Assembly: GCA_017303875.1 (NCBI GenBank)
Contig: JAFLBP010000017.1
Span: 1 to 64,000 of the forward strand
Origin: Chitinophagales bacterium
Lineage (GTDB): Bacteria > Bacteroidota > Bacteroidia > Chitinophagales > Saprospiraceae
DNA length: 64,000 nt
Direction of reading: 5' to 3'
The notes below the pieces were generated by a model that ran no database searches, was not told the DNA's origin, and was given only the letters and a program-made list of their open reading frames with translations. The translations under genes were made by a program, and so were the position numbers. This document shows, piece by piece, positions 26,097 through 35,637 of this stretch (within the stretch, counting starts at the first letter, position 1; the number at the start of each line of letters is the position of its first letter).

Positions 26097-26714
26097 ATGA
26101 AAAAAATCTCAGGTTTAATTCTGTTCAGCTTGTACACTTTGGTGGCGCATGCACAATTTACGTACCCGGATTCTATTCCGCAGGGCGCCTGGGCGCGGCG
26201 TGAAATCGTGGATGGCGATACGGTTTTCGTGATGTCCTTACGGCCTGCCCGGGTATCGGCTTCGCGTCGTTTCAAAAACATAACAGAACAAACCCAGTTT
26301 TACCGTTACCGGCGTGCCGCTCAAAACGTTTATCCCTACGCCGTTCAGGCCATCGAACTGTACAATGAGATACAGGAAGAAACCCAAAACATGAGCAAAG
26401 GTAAACGTCGGCGGCATATTCGACGCGAACATCGGGAACTGAAAGAAGATTTTACAGAAAAAATGAAGAATTTGTCGAAAACAGAAGGAAAAGTGCTCAT
26501 CAAAATGGTGGAAATGAACCTCGATAAACCTTTTTACGACATCATTCGCGAAACCCGGGGCGGCTTTACCGCCACCTACTGGCATAACTTGGGAAAAATC
26601 TGGGACTACAACCTCAAGGAAGGCTACCAGCCCGGTAACGACCCCATACTCGATGAAATTCTGATTGATTACGATATGAGCGACAAAGCATATCGGGAGC
26701 CGCCGCGCACCTGA
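26097..26714 (+). CDS. DUF4294 family exported protein
   Basis: 205 residues with signal peptide 'MKKISGLILFSLYTLVAHAQ'. The mature part matches DUF4294, a Bacteroidota family: 'GDTVFVMSLRPARV', 'FYRYRRAAQNVYPYAVQA', a basic helical stretch ('KGKRRRHIRREHRELKEDF') and 'RGGFTATYWHNLGKIWDYNL'. Probably periplasmic; function unknown. The convergent neighbour ends 4 bp later. Confidence 0.88.
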   Translation: MKKISGLILFSLYTLVAHAQFTYPDSIPQGAWARREIVDGDTVFVMSLRPARVSASRRFKNITEQTQFYRYRRAAQNVYPYAVQAIELYNEIQEETQNMSKGKRRRHIRREHRELKEDFTEKMKNLSKTEGKVLIKMVEMNLDKPFYDIIRETRGGFTATYWHNLGKIWDYNLKEGYQPGNDPILDEILIDYDMSDKAYREPPRT

Positions 26715-26718
26715 TACG

Positions 26719-28113
26719 CTACGCCAACATCTCCAGCAACCACTCCCGCTCAATGAGCGCTTTTTCGCGAAGGAGCAGTTCCCGCAACTGCTCCTTCGCT
26801 TTTTTATCGCCGGGTTCTATGCGCACCAATTTTTGCAGGTAGCGCAGCGTATTGAGGTAATGCGCCTGGTGGTAGCCGATCACCTTTTTTTTGCGCAGCA
26901 GTAAAATTTTAAAACTCGCCATCAGGGCATCCAGGGCTTCCCATTCGCCACTTTCGTAGTACATTTTAAGGAGCATGATGCGGCTGTCGAGGTTGAGCAG
27001 CAGGTCGCTTTCATCCACGCGGGCCAGCAAAGGCATGGCTTCGCGGTAGTTTTTTTGCATAAAATGCAGGCGCGCCAGGTTGTAATCGCGGTTGGCGTCG
27101 CGGTATTTTTCCTCCAAAAACGGTTCGTACTCATGGATGAAGCGCTGAGCCCACACAAACGCTTCGAGGCGCAGCGCGAGCGCCACAATATTTTTGTAGG
27201 CAAAACGGCTCAGGTGTCCGTTTTCGAGCAAAGCGCGGGTATCCAATCCCACGCGGTACAAATCGAATGCTTCCTGCAAATAGCGGCGCTCGCCGGTATT
27301 GAGCTGCCGGATGCAGTAGTTGATGGCCAGCAGCAGCAGGGTGCGCTGTTCGGCCGCCGGCAACTGCGCGCTCTGGGCTTCCAGGGTTTCGCGAAAAGCG
27401 CGGAAATTGGCCTCGTCGCCCTGGGTAAGCGAGAGGTAGCAGTAACGGTACAGCGCCACAATGGGTACTTCCCGCAAGGGACTTTCCTGCAAAAAAACCA
27501 GCAGGGCCGGCAAAAAACCGGCTTCGTACTCGGTGTTGTACACTGCGCGATGCGACGCCATCAGGCAGGCTAAGCGCAGCTTGCCGGCCAGCAGGTAAAT
27601 ATCAAAAGCCCTGCCCACGGCAGCGAGGTTGTTCTCGCGGGTGCGTGCCTGCGATTCCACGGCCGCATATTGCTCCCATTCGAGGCGGTATTGCCAGTAG
27701 TAATACTCGTGGTCGCGCGGGAGGGCGTCTAACTGTGCGCCGATACGCCGGAAAATATGACTCAGGGGTTTGTGCAGGCCCTTTTCGCGGTACACCGGAG
27801 CGAGGTGGAGGTCGAACAGCAAGGGCATTTGCTCCAGGGCACGCTGCGTCAGAAAAGCCTCTATACGGGCCAGCAGGAAAGATTGCAGGTAGCGCCATTG
27901 CGCGGCATCGAAAGGCGTTTTGGGATAAATGGCCACAAAACAGCTTTCTGCAGCGAGGGCTTCCGGACGCCCCTTTGCCAGCACCAATTGCTGCCAAAGC
28001 GCCGTTACGTCGTTTCTTTGATTAAAATAAGGGCTTTGCAGAAAAACGGTGCAGGCTCGTTTTTCCACGCCATTCAGGCTGTTAAAAAGTATAAGTAATT
28101 TATTATCAAGCAT
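26719..28113 (-). CDS. Helical-repeat (TPR-like) protein of unknown function
   Basis: About 464 residues, cytoplasmic (no signal), almost wholly alpha-helical with irregular pair-of-helices repeats; 'YNLARLHFMQKNYREAMPLL' near 345-365 is TPR-like. The N-terminus 'MLDNKLLILFNSLNGVEKRA' leads into 'FLQSPYFNQRNDV'. I do not recognise a named family. The upstream TTG at 28125 lies on the -7 element, so ATG 28113 is chosen, giving a nearly leaderless mRNA. It stands alone, convergent with DUF4294. Confidence 0.8.
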   Translation of the reverse strand: MLDNKLLILFNSLNGVEKRACTVFLQSPYFNQRNDVTALWQQLVLAKGRPEALAAESCFVAIYPKTPFDAAQWRYLQSFLLARIEAFLTQRALEQMPLLFDLHLAPVYREKGLHKPLSHIFRRIGAQLDALPRDHEYYYWQYRLEWEQYAAVESQARTRENNLAAVGRAFDIYLLAGKLRLACLMASHRAVYNTEYEAGFLPALLVFLQESPLREVPIVALYRYCYLSLTQGDEANFRAFRETLEAQSAQLPAAEQRTLLLLAINYCIRQLNTGERRYLQEAFDLYRVGLDTRALLENGHLSRFAYKNIVALALRLEAFVWAQRFIHEYEPFLEEKYRDANRDYNLARLHFMQKNYREAMPLLARVDESDLLLNLDSRIMLLKMYYESGEWEALDALMASFKILLLRKKKVIGYHQAHYLNTLRYLQKLVRIEPGDKKAKEQLRELLLREKALIEREWLLEMLA

Positions 28114-28122
28114 AAAATCAGG

Positions 28123-28130
28123 CAAAAGTA
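28123..28130 (-). promoter_or_regulatory. -7 element for the helical-repeat gene
   Basis: Minus-strand TACTTTTG matches TAnnTTTG; the predicted start is near 28116, only a few bases before ATG 28113. Confidence 0.5.
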
Positions 28131-28199
28131 AAATTTACTTTTTGATAAATGCTAAAAAATGTAGTTGTTGAACGACAAAGCAAGCCGCACTTTTGTAAC

Positions 28200-28256
28200 A
28201 TGAAAAACAGTATGACCTGCTTCGAAGCGCATGCCAAACAATCCATCACGCACTAA
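28200..28256 (+). CDS. Possible 18-codon leader ORF
   Basis: A short frame (MKNSMTCFEAHAKQSITH, then TAA) begins about 5 bp after CACTTTTG (28188-28195), a one-mismatch -7 element, and ends 12 bp before the 1076-residue T9SS gene. It may be chance; nothing in its content suggests an attenuator. Confidence 0.2.
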   Translation: MKNSMTCFEAHAKQSITH

Positions 28257-28268
28257 AAATTATCTGCC

Positions 28269-31200
28269 ATGATAATCCGCATCACCAATTTTTGTCTGCT
28301 TTGCCTGCTTTTGCTGGCGGCCGTTCCCCTTGGCGCACAAGGTTGGGACAGAACGTATACGCAGCTTTTTGACGATCAAGTTCACATCGCGCACATGCAA
28401 TCAATACATCAACAAGCAAATGGGAATTTGATTGGCCTGATAAGGGATCAGGGTTTTAATGCGCAAATCACGGTGCTGAAAATGAATGCCAACGGGTTTC
28501 CCTTGCAACGTTTTGATTTTAAATTTGACAATACCAACTGCCGGGGAGTTGATCTTGCGCCAACACCAGATGGCGGATGGCTGATTTTATATGAGCAGCA
28601 AAACGGGAATCAGTTATTTAATCATCCATACCTCTTGCGCCTGGATGGTGATTTTCAGGTACTTTGGAGAAAAGCCTTACCGGAGGGGCCTACTGTTTTG
28701 TGGGATTGTGAAGCGAACAGCGAAGGTATTTTGGTTTATGGCAATACGAATGATGCCAATCAGGTGAGCAAACAGGTTTTATACCATTGTAACTCGACAG
28801 GCGATTTGCTGAGTACTCAACTCTGGGGAGTTGAAATTGCTATTGGTTTATGTATGCGCGCCATTAGCCCGGAAAGCTATGTCTGTCTGGGGTATAGCCA
28901 TTTGGACAGTGGTGGCGGCACAGGAGGGCCTGTCGTTGCCGACCTGACGCGTATCAGCAAAAACGGCACAATACTGCAGCAAACTACCTTGCCGCTCTCT
29001 GGAATGTTTTTCTGGGATATCAATGTAACGCCTGATAAACACCTCATGTTTGTGGGTTCAGACAGTCAGGATGTTGCGTATGTGGCCAAATTGGATACAA
29101 ATTATAATCAGATCTGGCAAAAATCACACCCAGACTTTGGGTCATTTCGCAATGTAGCAGCGCTACCGGACGGCAGCGGCTTCTGGATCTCAGCAGTTTC
29201 GTTTTTGAGTAGCCCCCCCAACAACCATGCATTACGGAAGTTGGATGCCAATGGCAATACCGTATTAACCAAAGCGATTTATAGCGAGTCGGATGGCCCC
29301 GGCTTTTTCCCCTACGACCTGATTGCCGTTGCCGATGGTGGCGCGATTTGTTCGGGCCACAGAGGGGATGTCTATGGTATAGAGATACCGCGTCTGATAC
29401 GCACCGATGCTCAGGGAAATACCCTTGCATCAGCCCTAAGTGGTCACGTGTTGAACGACAGTAACAGCAATTGTGTACAAGATGAAAACGCCCCCTTGCG
29501 GGATCGAAAGGTCATTGCTACCGACGCCGACGGCTTTGAGTGGAGCGGCATCACTGATACACTAGGGCAGTTTTTCATTCCGCTGATGCCCGGCGCGTAC
29601 ACCGTTGCTTTCAAGGCTAACACCGGCGGCTGGGTGGCTTGTCAGGATACGTTTCAGGTAAATGTAGCAGCCAATGATACGCTGGACAATGTGCAGTTCT
29701 TAAGCAAATTTGCCCCTGCTCCTTTGGACAGCATCTGCGGCATCGCCTTTCAGGACCTTGATGGCGACTGCCAAAAAGATGCTTTTGAACCCGGATATGC
29801 CAACTGGCCGGTGAATATCCGCCTTGTCCATCCGATAAACGGGGATACAATTCTTGAAACTACCACCGATGCGCAAGGGCATTTTTGCCTGCCCAACCTG
29901 TCGGGATTTGATAATTCCGTGTCCGGCAGTCTTTGGGATCCCTATTCTGTGACGGCCAATGGCGAAACCTGCTTCCGGCAATGTGTGGATAATTTTACAT
30001 TTAATTTTGCCGACAGCAACAGCGTATTTATCAGCATCGGGCTTCGTTGTCAGGAAAGCCCGAACTGCCCGGTCATGGAAACAGATGTTTTTGTTACCGG
30101 TATCCGGCCTTGCATACCCTCCGGCTATTGCTTTGTTGCTTATCGCAATTCCGGCACTGCAACGGCCGACAGCGCGAGTATTACCGTTTCTGTAGATACG
30201 GCGCTGATTGTTACAGGCGCCTCGCAGCCCTGGACGAGCCGTGTCGGCAATGTATTCACCTACCAGCTTGGTCAGGTACAAGGCGGGCAATCGGGCAATT
30301 TTTCGCTTTTTGTGGAGGCCCCCTGCGATGATCCTGCCGGTACCACATATTGCGTAGAAGCCCGTGCTTATCCCGATACCCTTTGCCAGGTCAACACAGA
30401 AAACTGGGATGGCTCCGAAATTAAGGTAGAGGCGGAATGCCTTGGCGATTCTGTGCAATTCCGCATACGCAACATCGGCACCGGCGATATGCAGCAGGCC
30501 TTGGAGTATATTGTCATTGAAGACAATGTGCTACTCATGTCATCACCCGGTTCTTTCCAACTGAGTGCCGGCGCCACAACCATCATCATGCTGCCCGCTA
30601 CCGGCGCGTTTTATCGCCTCGAAGCCACTCAATCCAGCGGCTACCCGGGCCTGAGCGATCCGGTCGCCTGGATAGAAGGTTGCGCCCCGAACGGCAGCAC
30701 TGTCAGTCTGGGTTTTGTGAACCAATACGAGTTGCCGGATGAAGAACCCTGGCTGGATATTTTCTGCGCTGAAAGTATCAATTCTTATGATCCCAACGAC
30801 AAAAACGGGTTCCCGCGCGGCTATGGCGAGGAGTTTTTCATCGAGCCTGATACCGACCTGGAATACGTCATCCGCTTCCAGAATACCGGCAATGCACCGG
30901 CCATCAATGTGGAAATCCGGGATACCCTGCCCGCAGGGGTTCTCGACCCGACTACCGTGCGCCCTGGTGCAAGCAGTCATCCTTACACTTTTGATATTCA
31001 AGGCAATGGCGTGTTGGTATTCCGTTTCCCCCTGATTATGCTGCCCGACAGCTTCAGCGACCTGGAAGGCTCACAGGGATTTGTAAAATTCCGGGTAAGC
31101 CAGCAGCCGGATTTGCCCCTGGGCACCAAAATTCGCAATGATGCCGCCATTTACTTCGATTTTAACGCACCCATCATTACCAACCGTACGCTGCATACCC

Positions 31201-31499
31201 TGAGCCGCGACTTTATCGCACTGAAAGATATGACGCCGCTGCGCCCCGACATCGAAATCAAAGCTTCGCCCAATCCCACCAATGGACTTACAACCGTGAA
31301 AGTAAAGGGTGTCGAGCCGGAAACCCGGCTGCGCTTCCAACTGTGGTCGCTTTCCGGCCGACTTCTGCGAACAGAAAATTTCTTTGGCGCGCAGTACAGC
31401 TTAGACATGTCCGACCTGCCGGAGGGACTCTATTTGTTTTCCATTGAAGATGAAAATGGAAAAATTGCGAGTGGCAAATTAGTGAAATACCGACCTTGA
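28269..31499 (+). CDS. Large T9SS-sorted surface protein with SdrD B-like and DUF11-like domains
   Basis: 1076 residues. Signal peptide 'MIIRITNFCLLCLLLLAAVPLGAQ'; a propeller-like repeat region (about 25-390) with 'LKMNANGFPLQRFDF' and 'LRLDGDFQVLWRKAL' type blades; two SdrD B-like beta domains (about 395-480 and 488-590, 'NDSNSNCVQDENAPL', 'DLDGDCQKDAFEPG') whose Asp/Asn-rich turns suggest calcium sites; a DUF11-related adhesin-like domain ('SINSYDPNDKNG', 'EYVIRFQNTGNAPAINVEI', about 835-985); and a T9SS sorting domain ('IKASPNPTNGLTTVKVK' to the end). A stalk-like cell-surface protein is likely; ligand unknown. Confidence 0.9.
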   Translation: MIIRITNFCLLCLLLLAAVPLGAQGWDRTYTQLFDDQVHIAHMQSIHQQANGNLIGLIRDQGFNAQITVLKMNANGFPLQRFDFKFDNTNCRGVDLAPTPDGGWLILYEQQNGNQLFNHPYLLRLDGDFQVLWRKALPEGPTVLWDCEANSEGILVYGNTNDANQVSKQVLYHCNSTGDLLSTQLWGVEIAIGLCMRAISPESYVCLGYSHLDSGGGTGGPVVADLTRISKNGTILQQTTLPLSGMFFWDINVTPDKHLMFVGSDSQDVAYVAKLDTNYNQIWQKSHPDFGSFRNVAALPDGSGFWISAVSFLSSPPNNHALRKLDANGNTVLTKAIYSESDGPGFFPYDLIAVADGGAICSGHRGDVYGIEIPRLIRTDAQGNTLASALSGHVLNDSNSNCVQDENAPLRDRKVIATDADGFEWSGITDTLGQFFIPLMPGAYTVAFKANTGGWVACQDTFQVNVAANDTLDNVQFLSKFAPAPLDSICGIAFQDLDGDCQKDAFEPGYANWPVNIRLVHPINGDTILETTTDAQGHFCLPNLSGFDNSVSGSLWDPYSVTANGETCFRQCVDNFTFNFADSNSVFISIGLRCQESPNCPVMETDVFVTGIRPCIPSGYCFVAYRNSGTATADSASITVSVDTALIVTGASQPWTSRVGNVFTYQLGQVQGGQSGNFSLFVEAPCDDPAGTTYCVEARAYPDTLCQVNTENWDGSEIKVEAECLGDSVQFRIRNIGTGDMQQALEYIVIEDNVLLMSSPGSFQLSAGATTIIMLPATGAFYRLEATQSSGYPGLSDPVAWIEGCAPNGSTVSLGFVNQYELPDEEPWLDIFCAESINSYDPNDKNGFPRGYGEEFFIEPDTDLEYVIRFQNTGNAPAINVEIRDTLPAGVLDPTTVRPGASSHPYTFDIQGNGVLVFRFPLIMLPDSFSDLEGSQGFVKFRVSQQPDLPLGTKIRNDAAIYFDFNAPIITNRTLHTLSRDFIALKDMTPLRPDIEIKASPNPTNGLTTVKVKGVEPETRLRFQLWSLSGRLLRTENFFGAQYSLDMSDLPEGLYLFSIEDENGKIASGKLVKYRP

Positions 31500-31625
31500 G
31501 TTTGTTGCCCTTTTATACCAAGATTTGGGTGGATTTGAAGATTGATGGATTCTTTTATCCTGATTTCCAAAGGATTACAACAATATGATTTTCACAACCA
31601 CTTCGTGGTGGCTATATGTAAAAAA

Positions 31626-31654
31626 AGCCCCGTCCGATTTCCATCGGCGGGGCT
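31626..31654 (-). terminator. Intrinsic terminator for the outer-membrane barrel gene
   Basis: Stem AGCCCCG plus TCCGAT paired with ATCGG plus CGGGGCT (one bulge). On the minus strand it runs straight into seven T. It lies 177 bp past the stop of the minus-strand gene at 31831. On the plus strand the T-run is weak, but the hairpin may also serve the convergent T9SS gene. Confidence 0.8.
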
Positions 31655-31693
31655 GACTTTCTCCGAAAAAACCAAATCAAACTTATGTTTCTT

Positions 31694-31826
31694 TGAGTGT
31701 TTTTGTGTTTTAGTGTTTGAGTGTTTTAGAGGGCGGTTATTCGTGCATTCGTGGCTTTAAAATTGCGCTGCCACGAATGCACGAATATTTTTCCTAAAAC
31801 ACTAAAATACTCAAACACCAAAACAC
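31694..31826. repeat. Palindromic octamer element (GTGTTTKA)n with inner 18-bp hairpin
   Basis: The left arm has four GTGTTTNN octamers (31698-31729). The right arm is the inverted series (about 31793-31826). Nested between them is an 18-bp perfect inverted repeat (31738-31755 and 31770-31787) built from ATTCGTG units. The element lies between the ends of two convergent genes and finishes with CACCAAAACACTTTTTT, a tail shared with the copy near 38.2 kb. Confidence 0.85.
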
Positions 31827-31830
31827 TTTT

Positions 31831-34254
31831 TTATCCTTTCCCTTTTACGCGGCGACTCTCGTCTTCGAGGCCGGTTTTGCGTTGGCGGGCTGCTTTTACG
31901 TCTGAATTGCCGAAGCGATACGAGAAGCTGAGGGTGGTGGTGCGGCTTTCCCAGGTGCCTTTGGCGAGCATATACAGGCCTGGCGAGAATACGTTTTCAC
32001 CAGCCCAGCCGGCAGTGCGCAGGATGTCGCCGACGCGCAGGCGCAGGGTGCCCTTATCTTTAAACAGCTTCTTTTGAATGCCTAAGTCCATGGCGCCTTG
32101 CGGCTCGCTGCGCAGGGTGCCCCAGAAGGCGCGGCTGTTGTACCAGCCGGAGAGTTGAATGCTGAAATCTTTGGGCAGTTTGAAGGTCTGTTCGGCATAC
32201 AGGTTAAAGGCTTCAAATTGCTGATTTACTTCAAAACCCTCGCGGAATTTAGCTTCAAAACGGCTGCTCATGCCGGTTACGCTGATGAAACCATCCCACC
32301 ATTTATTGATTTTGGTCGGGATATTTACGCTCAAGGTGTAGTTTTCCTGATCGGCAATGTTTTCCTGGGTGATGAAGGTGGCGCGTACGTTGGTCGTGTC
32401 GAGTACCTGCGTGAATACGTCGCGGGTGCGGCTGTATCCAAGCGTAAGAATGGGGAAACCGCTGTAGGTCGGGCTGAGTTCGAAGCTGTGGGTAAACTGC
32501 GGGCGCAGCATCGGGTTGCCTTTGGAGTAGGTCAGCTCATCGAGTTTGTTTTCGAAGGGGTTGAGGTCCTGGTAGCTCGGGCGATCAATACGGCGGCTGT
32601 AGGTCAGGTTGAGGCCAATTTTTTTGTTGATGCTATACGTAATGGCTGCGCTGGGGAAAAGTTCGGTGTACGTATTTTCAATGGAATCTTCGTTCTGCGG
32701 TTTTTCAGCAATCAATTCACCGCTGTAATCGGTGTGTTCCATACGCAGGCCCGCCTGCACATTTAATTTTTTGCCGAAGGCGCGGTTATAATTGACATAG
32801 GCCGCTGTGGTGCGCTCTTCGTATTTGAAGCGATTGCTCACGTTGAGGTCTTTTACCGGATTGCCTTCAATAACATTGAAAAAGTCGAAGGTATTATCGG
32901 TGCGCACATCAACAACCTTAAATCCGGTACCGAAGGTGCCTTTCCAGAGGCGTTGTTCGTAATCGCCTTTTGCGCTTAAGATGACGATGTCCGTAGGGGT
33001 ATTATTGCGGTAGATGCGTTCATTGAGCAGGGTAGTACCGTCGGGTTTGAGGTAGTAGTTGGGCTGGTAGCTGGCGCCGCGAATGCGATATTGTCCGCGG
33101 TCGATGTCGAAGTTAAAGGAGTGTCCGCTGGTATCGGCGAAGCGGTAGTTGAGGTTCAGGTTAAGGTCGCGGCGGTCGCCTTCCATATCGTTGGAGGCAT
33201 CGAGCAGGGAGTCGAGGCTTTCGGAAACCTGTTGGTTGCCGATTTTGGCAATACTGGTGCTATGCCAGTTGCCCGGGTCGTAATTGCCATTGACAAGCGC
33301 CCCGACGGTATGTTTGTCGTTGATGAACCAGTCGGCGCCAATGCGGGCGCTGTTCCAGCGGCTTTCATTGTATTGTTCGGTTTCCTGATCGAATACGAGG
33401 CCCGATTGCTCGCGGTAGAAAGTATTGGTATTGTGCCAGTTGCCGAAGTGGTTGTTGTAGGTGCCAAAGAGGCTGAGTTTTTTGTTGCGGTGGTTCAGGC
33501 TGATGCTGCTACCAATTTTTGGCGTGATGCCGTAGATGGCGTCTATGGAAAAATTGCCATTGGTACCCAGCGATTTATTCTTTTTCAGCTTGATGTTGAT
33601 GATGCCCGCATTGCCGGAGGCATCGTACTTGGCTGAAGGGTTGCTGATGATTTCGATATTGGCCACATCGGCGGCCTGTGTGCCTTTGAGCAGCGCGGCT
33701 AAGTCTTTACCATCGAGGGGTACGTCGCGGCCGTCAATCATCACGCGCACTGCGTTTTTGCCTTTTACATTGACGTTTTCGTTATTGTCTACTGTTACGC
33801 CGGGGGCTTTGCGCAGCAGTTCCAGGGCGTTGAGGCCGGCGGAGTTGACCGTGCCTTCAACATTGAGGATGGTTTTGTCGGCTTTTACTTCCACAACGGG
33901 TTTGCGGGCGCTTACGGTAACGGTTTTGAGCTCGTTCTGGGCTTCAGCAATGGTCAGGTCGGGTGCGGTATAGCCCTGACCGTCGAAGAAAAAGGCTGCG
34001 GTTTTACCGTCGCCAAAACCGATCAGCGAAGCTTTCAGGAAATATTGTCCGGCGCTGATACCATCAATATTGTAAGCGCCATCGTCGCCTGAAAGTGCAC
34101 CTTTTACCAGTGCAGAATCTTTGGCCTGGTGCAGCGTGACGGTTGCATAGGCCACCGGCGCACCTTGTGCATCTTTGATAAAACCTTTTACAGACTGCGC
34201 CGACAGGGTCTGGACAAGGGCGAAAAAACAGGCGACTAAAAGGAAGTTTTTCAT
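31831..34254 (-). CDS. Outer-membrane beta-barrel receptor (OMP_b-brl_3 family)
   Basis: 807 residues. Signal peptide 'MKNFLLVACFFALVQTLSAQ'; an N-terminal carboxypeptidase-regulatory-like domain ('VKGFIKDAQGAPVAYATVTL'); a TonB plug-like domain ('NALELLRKAPGVTVDNNENV', 'VRVMIDGRDVPLDGKDL', 'IEIISNPSAKYDASGNAGII'); and a long barrel ending in 'TTLSFSYRFGNSDV'. These TonB-receptor relatives lack close substrate predictions. It stands alone, with an upstream -7-like TACTTTTA on the minus strand and its own terminator downstream. Confidence 0.9.
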   Translation of the reverse strand: MKNFLLVACFFALVQTLSAQSVKGFIKDAQGAPVAYATVTLHQAKDSALVKGALSGDDGAYNIDGISAGQYFLKASLIGFGDGKTAAFFFDGQGYTAPDLTIAEAQNELKTVTVSARKPVVEVKADKTILNVEGTVNSAGLNALELLRKAPGVTVDNNENVNVKGKNAVRVMIDGRDVPLDGKDLAALLKGTQAADVANIEIISNPSAKYDASGNAGIINIKLKKNKSLGTNGNFSIDAIYGITPKIGSSISLNHRNKKLSLFGTYNNHFGNWHNTNTFYREQSGLVFDQETEQYNESRWNSARIGADWFINDKHTVGALVNGNYDPGNWHSTSIAKIGNQQVSESLDSLLDASNDMEGDRRDLNLNLNYRFADTSGHSFNFDIDRGQYRIRGASYQPNYYLKPDGTTLLNERIYRNNTPTDIVILSAKGDYEQRLWKGTFGTGFKVVDVRTDNTFDFFNVIEGNPVKDLNVSNRFKYEERTTAAYVNYNRAFGKKLNVQAGLRMEHTDYSGELIAEKPQNEDSIENTYTELFPSAAITYSINKKIGLNLTYSRRIDRPSYQDLNPFENKLDELTYSKGNPMLRPQFTHSFELSPTYSGFPILTLGYSRTRDVFTQVLDTTNVRATFITQENIADQENYTLSVNIPTKINKWWDGFISVTGMSSRFEAKFREGFEVNQQFEAFNLYAEQTFKLPKDFSIQLSGWYNSRAFWGTLRSEPQGAMDLGIQKKLFKDKGTLRLRVGDILRTAGWAGENVFSPGLYMLAKGTWESRTTTLSFSYRFGNSDVKAARQRKTGLEDESRRVKGKG

Positions 34255-34618
34255 TTTCCGACGGTGTTAAAAGTAGTTTTTGTGTTGTTGAATGGACGCA
34301 GGCAAAGCTCCGCCAAGGGAATGCTGCTGCATATCCCCTTGGTTTTTTGATGAAACGGATTAAAAAACGAATTGAGAAGACAAAGATAAGGGCTTCGGTA
34401 TTTTGCATTGCATAGAACCTACTAAAGCCAAGTTCTATTCTATAAAATGCAGTATAATTCCGACGAAAGAAAAATTCAGGAACATCAGGTGTTTGCATGG
34501 GTCTGTTGTTCCGAACAGGTCATTCGTGATCAAGAGACTGCGTAATAGACAAAAAGGTTACACGCAGGATGCATTTGCGTTCTGTTAAAATGATTTTTTT
34601 TTCTGATACGGCAGGGTA
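34255..34618. other. Intergenic region without a recognised gene
   Basis: 364 bp between the barrel gene and recO, both on the minus strand. The only structure noted is an imperfect stem near 34404-34452 (TAGAAC...GTTCTA flanked by TTTTGCA/TGCA-type sequence). No coding frame of interest was seen. It carries the barrel promoter region. Confidence 0.5.
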
Positions 34619-35338
34619 TCAAAAAATATTTTCCAGTACTTCGGGTGTATTAATGCCGCTGAAGCCCGGTACATGCAGCTGATAATAGAGGAGTAATTGT
34701 TTGAGTAGGAGTTTGCGTTGGCTGCGTTCCAGCGGTAATTCGTGGGCGTCTTCGAGGGGCAGGAGCAAGAGGGCGCGCACCTGAGCGCTTTCCATTTCGC
34801 GCAGGTATTGGGTATGTGCGGGGATGCCGGCACTGAACAAACCTTCTTTGAGGTCGAAATAGCGGGCGTCTTCATCTGTTTCCTGGGGTTGGAAACCGAG
34901 GTGCCCGGCTAAGCCGAGCAGGAAATGCAGGTGCAGGTTGGCGATGGGTTTTTCGCTGCGATCGAGCCATTGCAATACCTGCAAGAGGTAGTCGAATAAT
35001 TCCTGGTGTTCACCGGCTTCGCGGATACATTTCCGGCATACTTCGGCCATAAACAGGGCTACGGCGCCTTTGCGCAAGTCGAATGGAATGGCGCTGAACA
35101 CTTCTGCGTTGCGCGCTTCTTTGAGCCGGTGCATCGGGTCGGCGGCATTGCGGAAGTAGGCCATAATTTCCACCACGCTCATGGGCTGAAACAGGGAATA
35201 GGGCATTTTAGAGCGGGCGCTGCGCACGCCGCCGGCGATAAATGTATGCAGGCCCTGCGCCTCCGTAAAAATATCGGTAATGACGCTGGTTTCGCCGTAT
35301 TTGACGGTGCGCAAGACAATTCCGCGGGTTTTAAGCAT
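34619..35338 (-). CDS. recO: DNA repair protein RecO
   Basis: 239 residues, cytoplasmic; with RecR it loads RecA on SSB-coated single strands in gap repair. The N-terminal OB-fold opens with 'MLKTRGIVLRTVKYGETSVI' and continues 'DIFTEAQGLHTFIAGGVRS'; the helical C-terminal half follows ('FMAEVCRKCIREAGEHQELF'). As in many Bacteroidota versions the zinc-finger cysteines are mostly absent. The divergent neighbour is an antitoxin-toxin pair. Confidence 0.93.
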   Translation of the reverse strand: MLKTRGIVLRTVKYGETSVITDIFTEAQGLHTFIAGGVRSARSKMPYSLFQPMSVVEIMAYFRNAADPMHRLKEARNAEVFSAIPFDLRKGAVALFMAEVCRKCIREAGEHQELFDYLLQVLQWLDRSEKPIANLHLHFLLGLAGHLGFQPQETDEDARYFDLKEGLFSAGIPAHTQYLREMESAQVRALLLLPLEDAHELPLERSQRKLLLKQLLLYYQLHVPGFSGINTPEVLENIF

Positions 35339-35379
35339 GGTTGATGGTCAATTGATGCTGCAAGATAACAAAAAACTCC

Positions 35380-35405
35380 TACATTTGTACACTCAATATG
35401 TATTG
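35380..35405 (+). promoter_or_regulatory. Promoter and possible operator of the toxin-antitoxin pair
   Basis: TACATTTG (35380-35387) matches TAnnTTTG. CAATA-TG-TATTG (35394-35405) is a small palindrome over the predicted start site and first codon, where an autoregulating antitoxin could bind. Confidence 0.45.
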
Positions 35406-35637
35406 TATGGCAAACAGTTCTGAAAAAATAAGCACCCCTCTGAATGAAACACAGTTAATGCTATTGCGGCTCTTCAGTCGTCCAATGGATGATGCAGAAA
35501 TGAATGGGTTGAAAAAAATATTGTTGGATTATTATGACACCCTGCTTCAAAAAGAGCTGTCGGAGGTTATAGCTGCCAAAGGGATCAGCCGAACAGATTT
35601 TGAGACGCTCCTCTCACAGGACAAGCGTACACGATGA
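35398..35637 (+). CDS. Putative antitoxin of a PIN-type toxin-antitoxin pair
   Basis: A 79-residue, mostly helical protein; a second ATG at 35407 (76 residues) is equally plausible given how close the promoter lies. It has no obvious DNA-binding ribbon; the C-terminal helix ('YYDTLLQKELSEVIAAKGIS') and charged tail could wrap the toxin. It is assigned as antitoxin purely from context: a small gene upstream of, and overlapping by 4 bp (ATGA), a PIN-domain gene. Confidence 0.7.
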   Translation: MYCMANSSEKISTPLNETQLMLLRLFSRPMDDAEMNGLKKILLDYYDTLLQKELSEVIAAKGISRTDFETLLSQDKRTR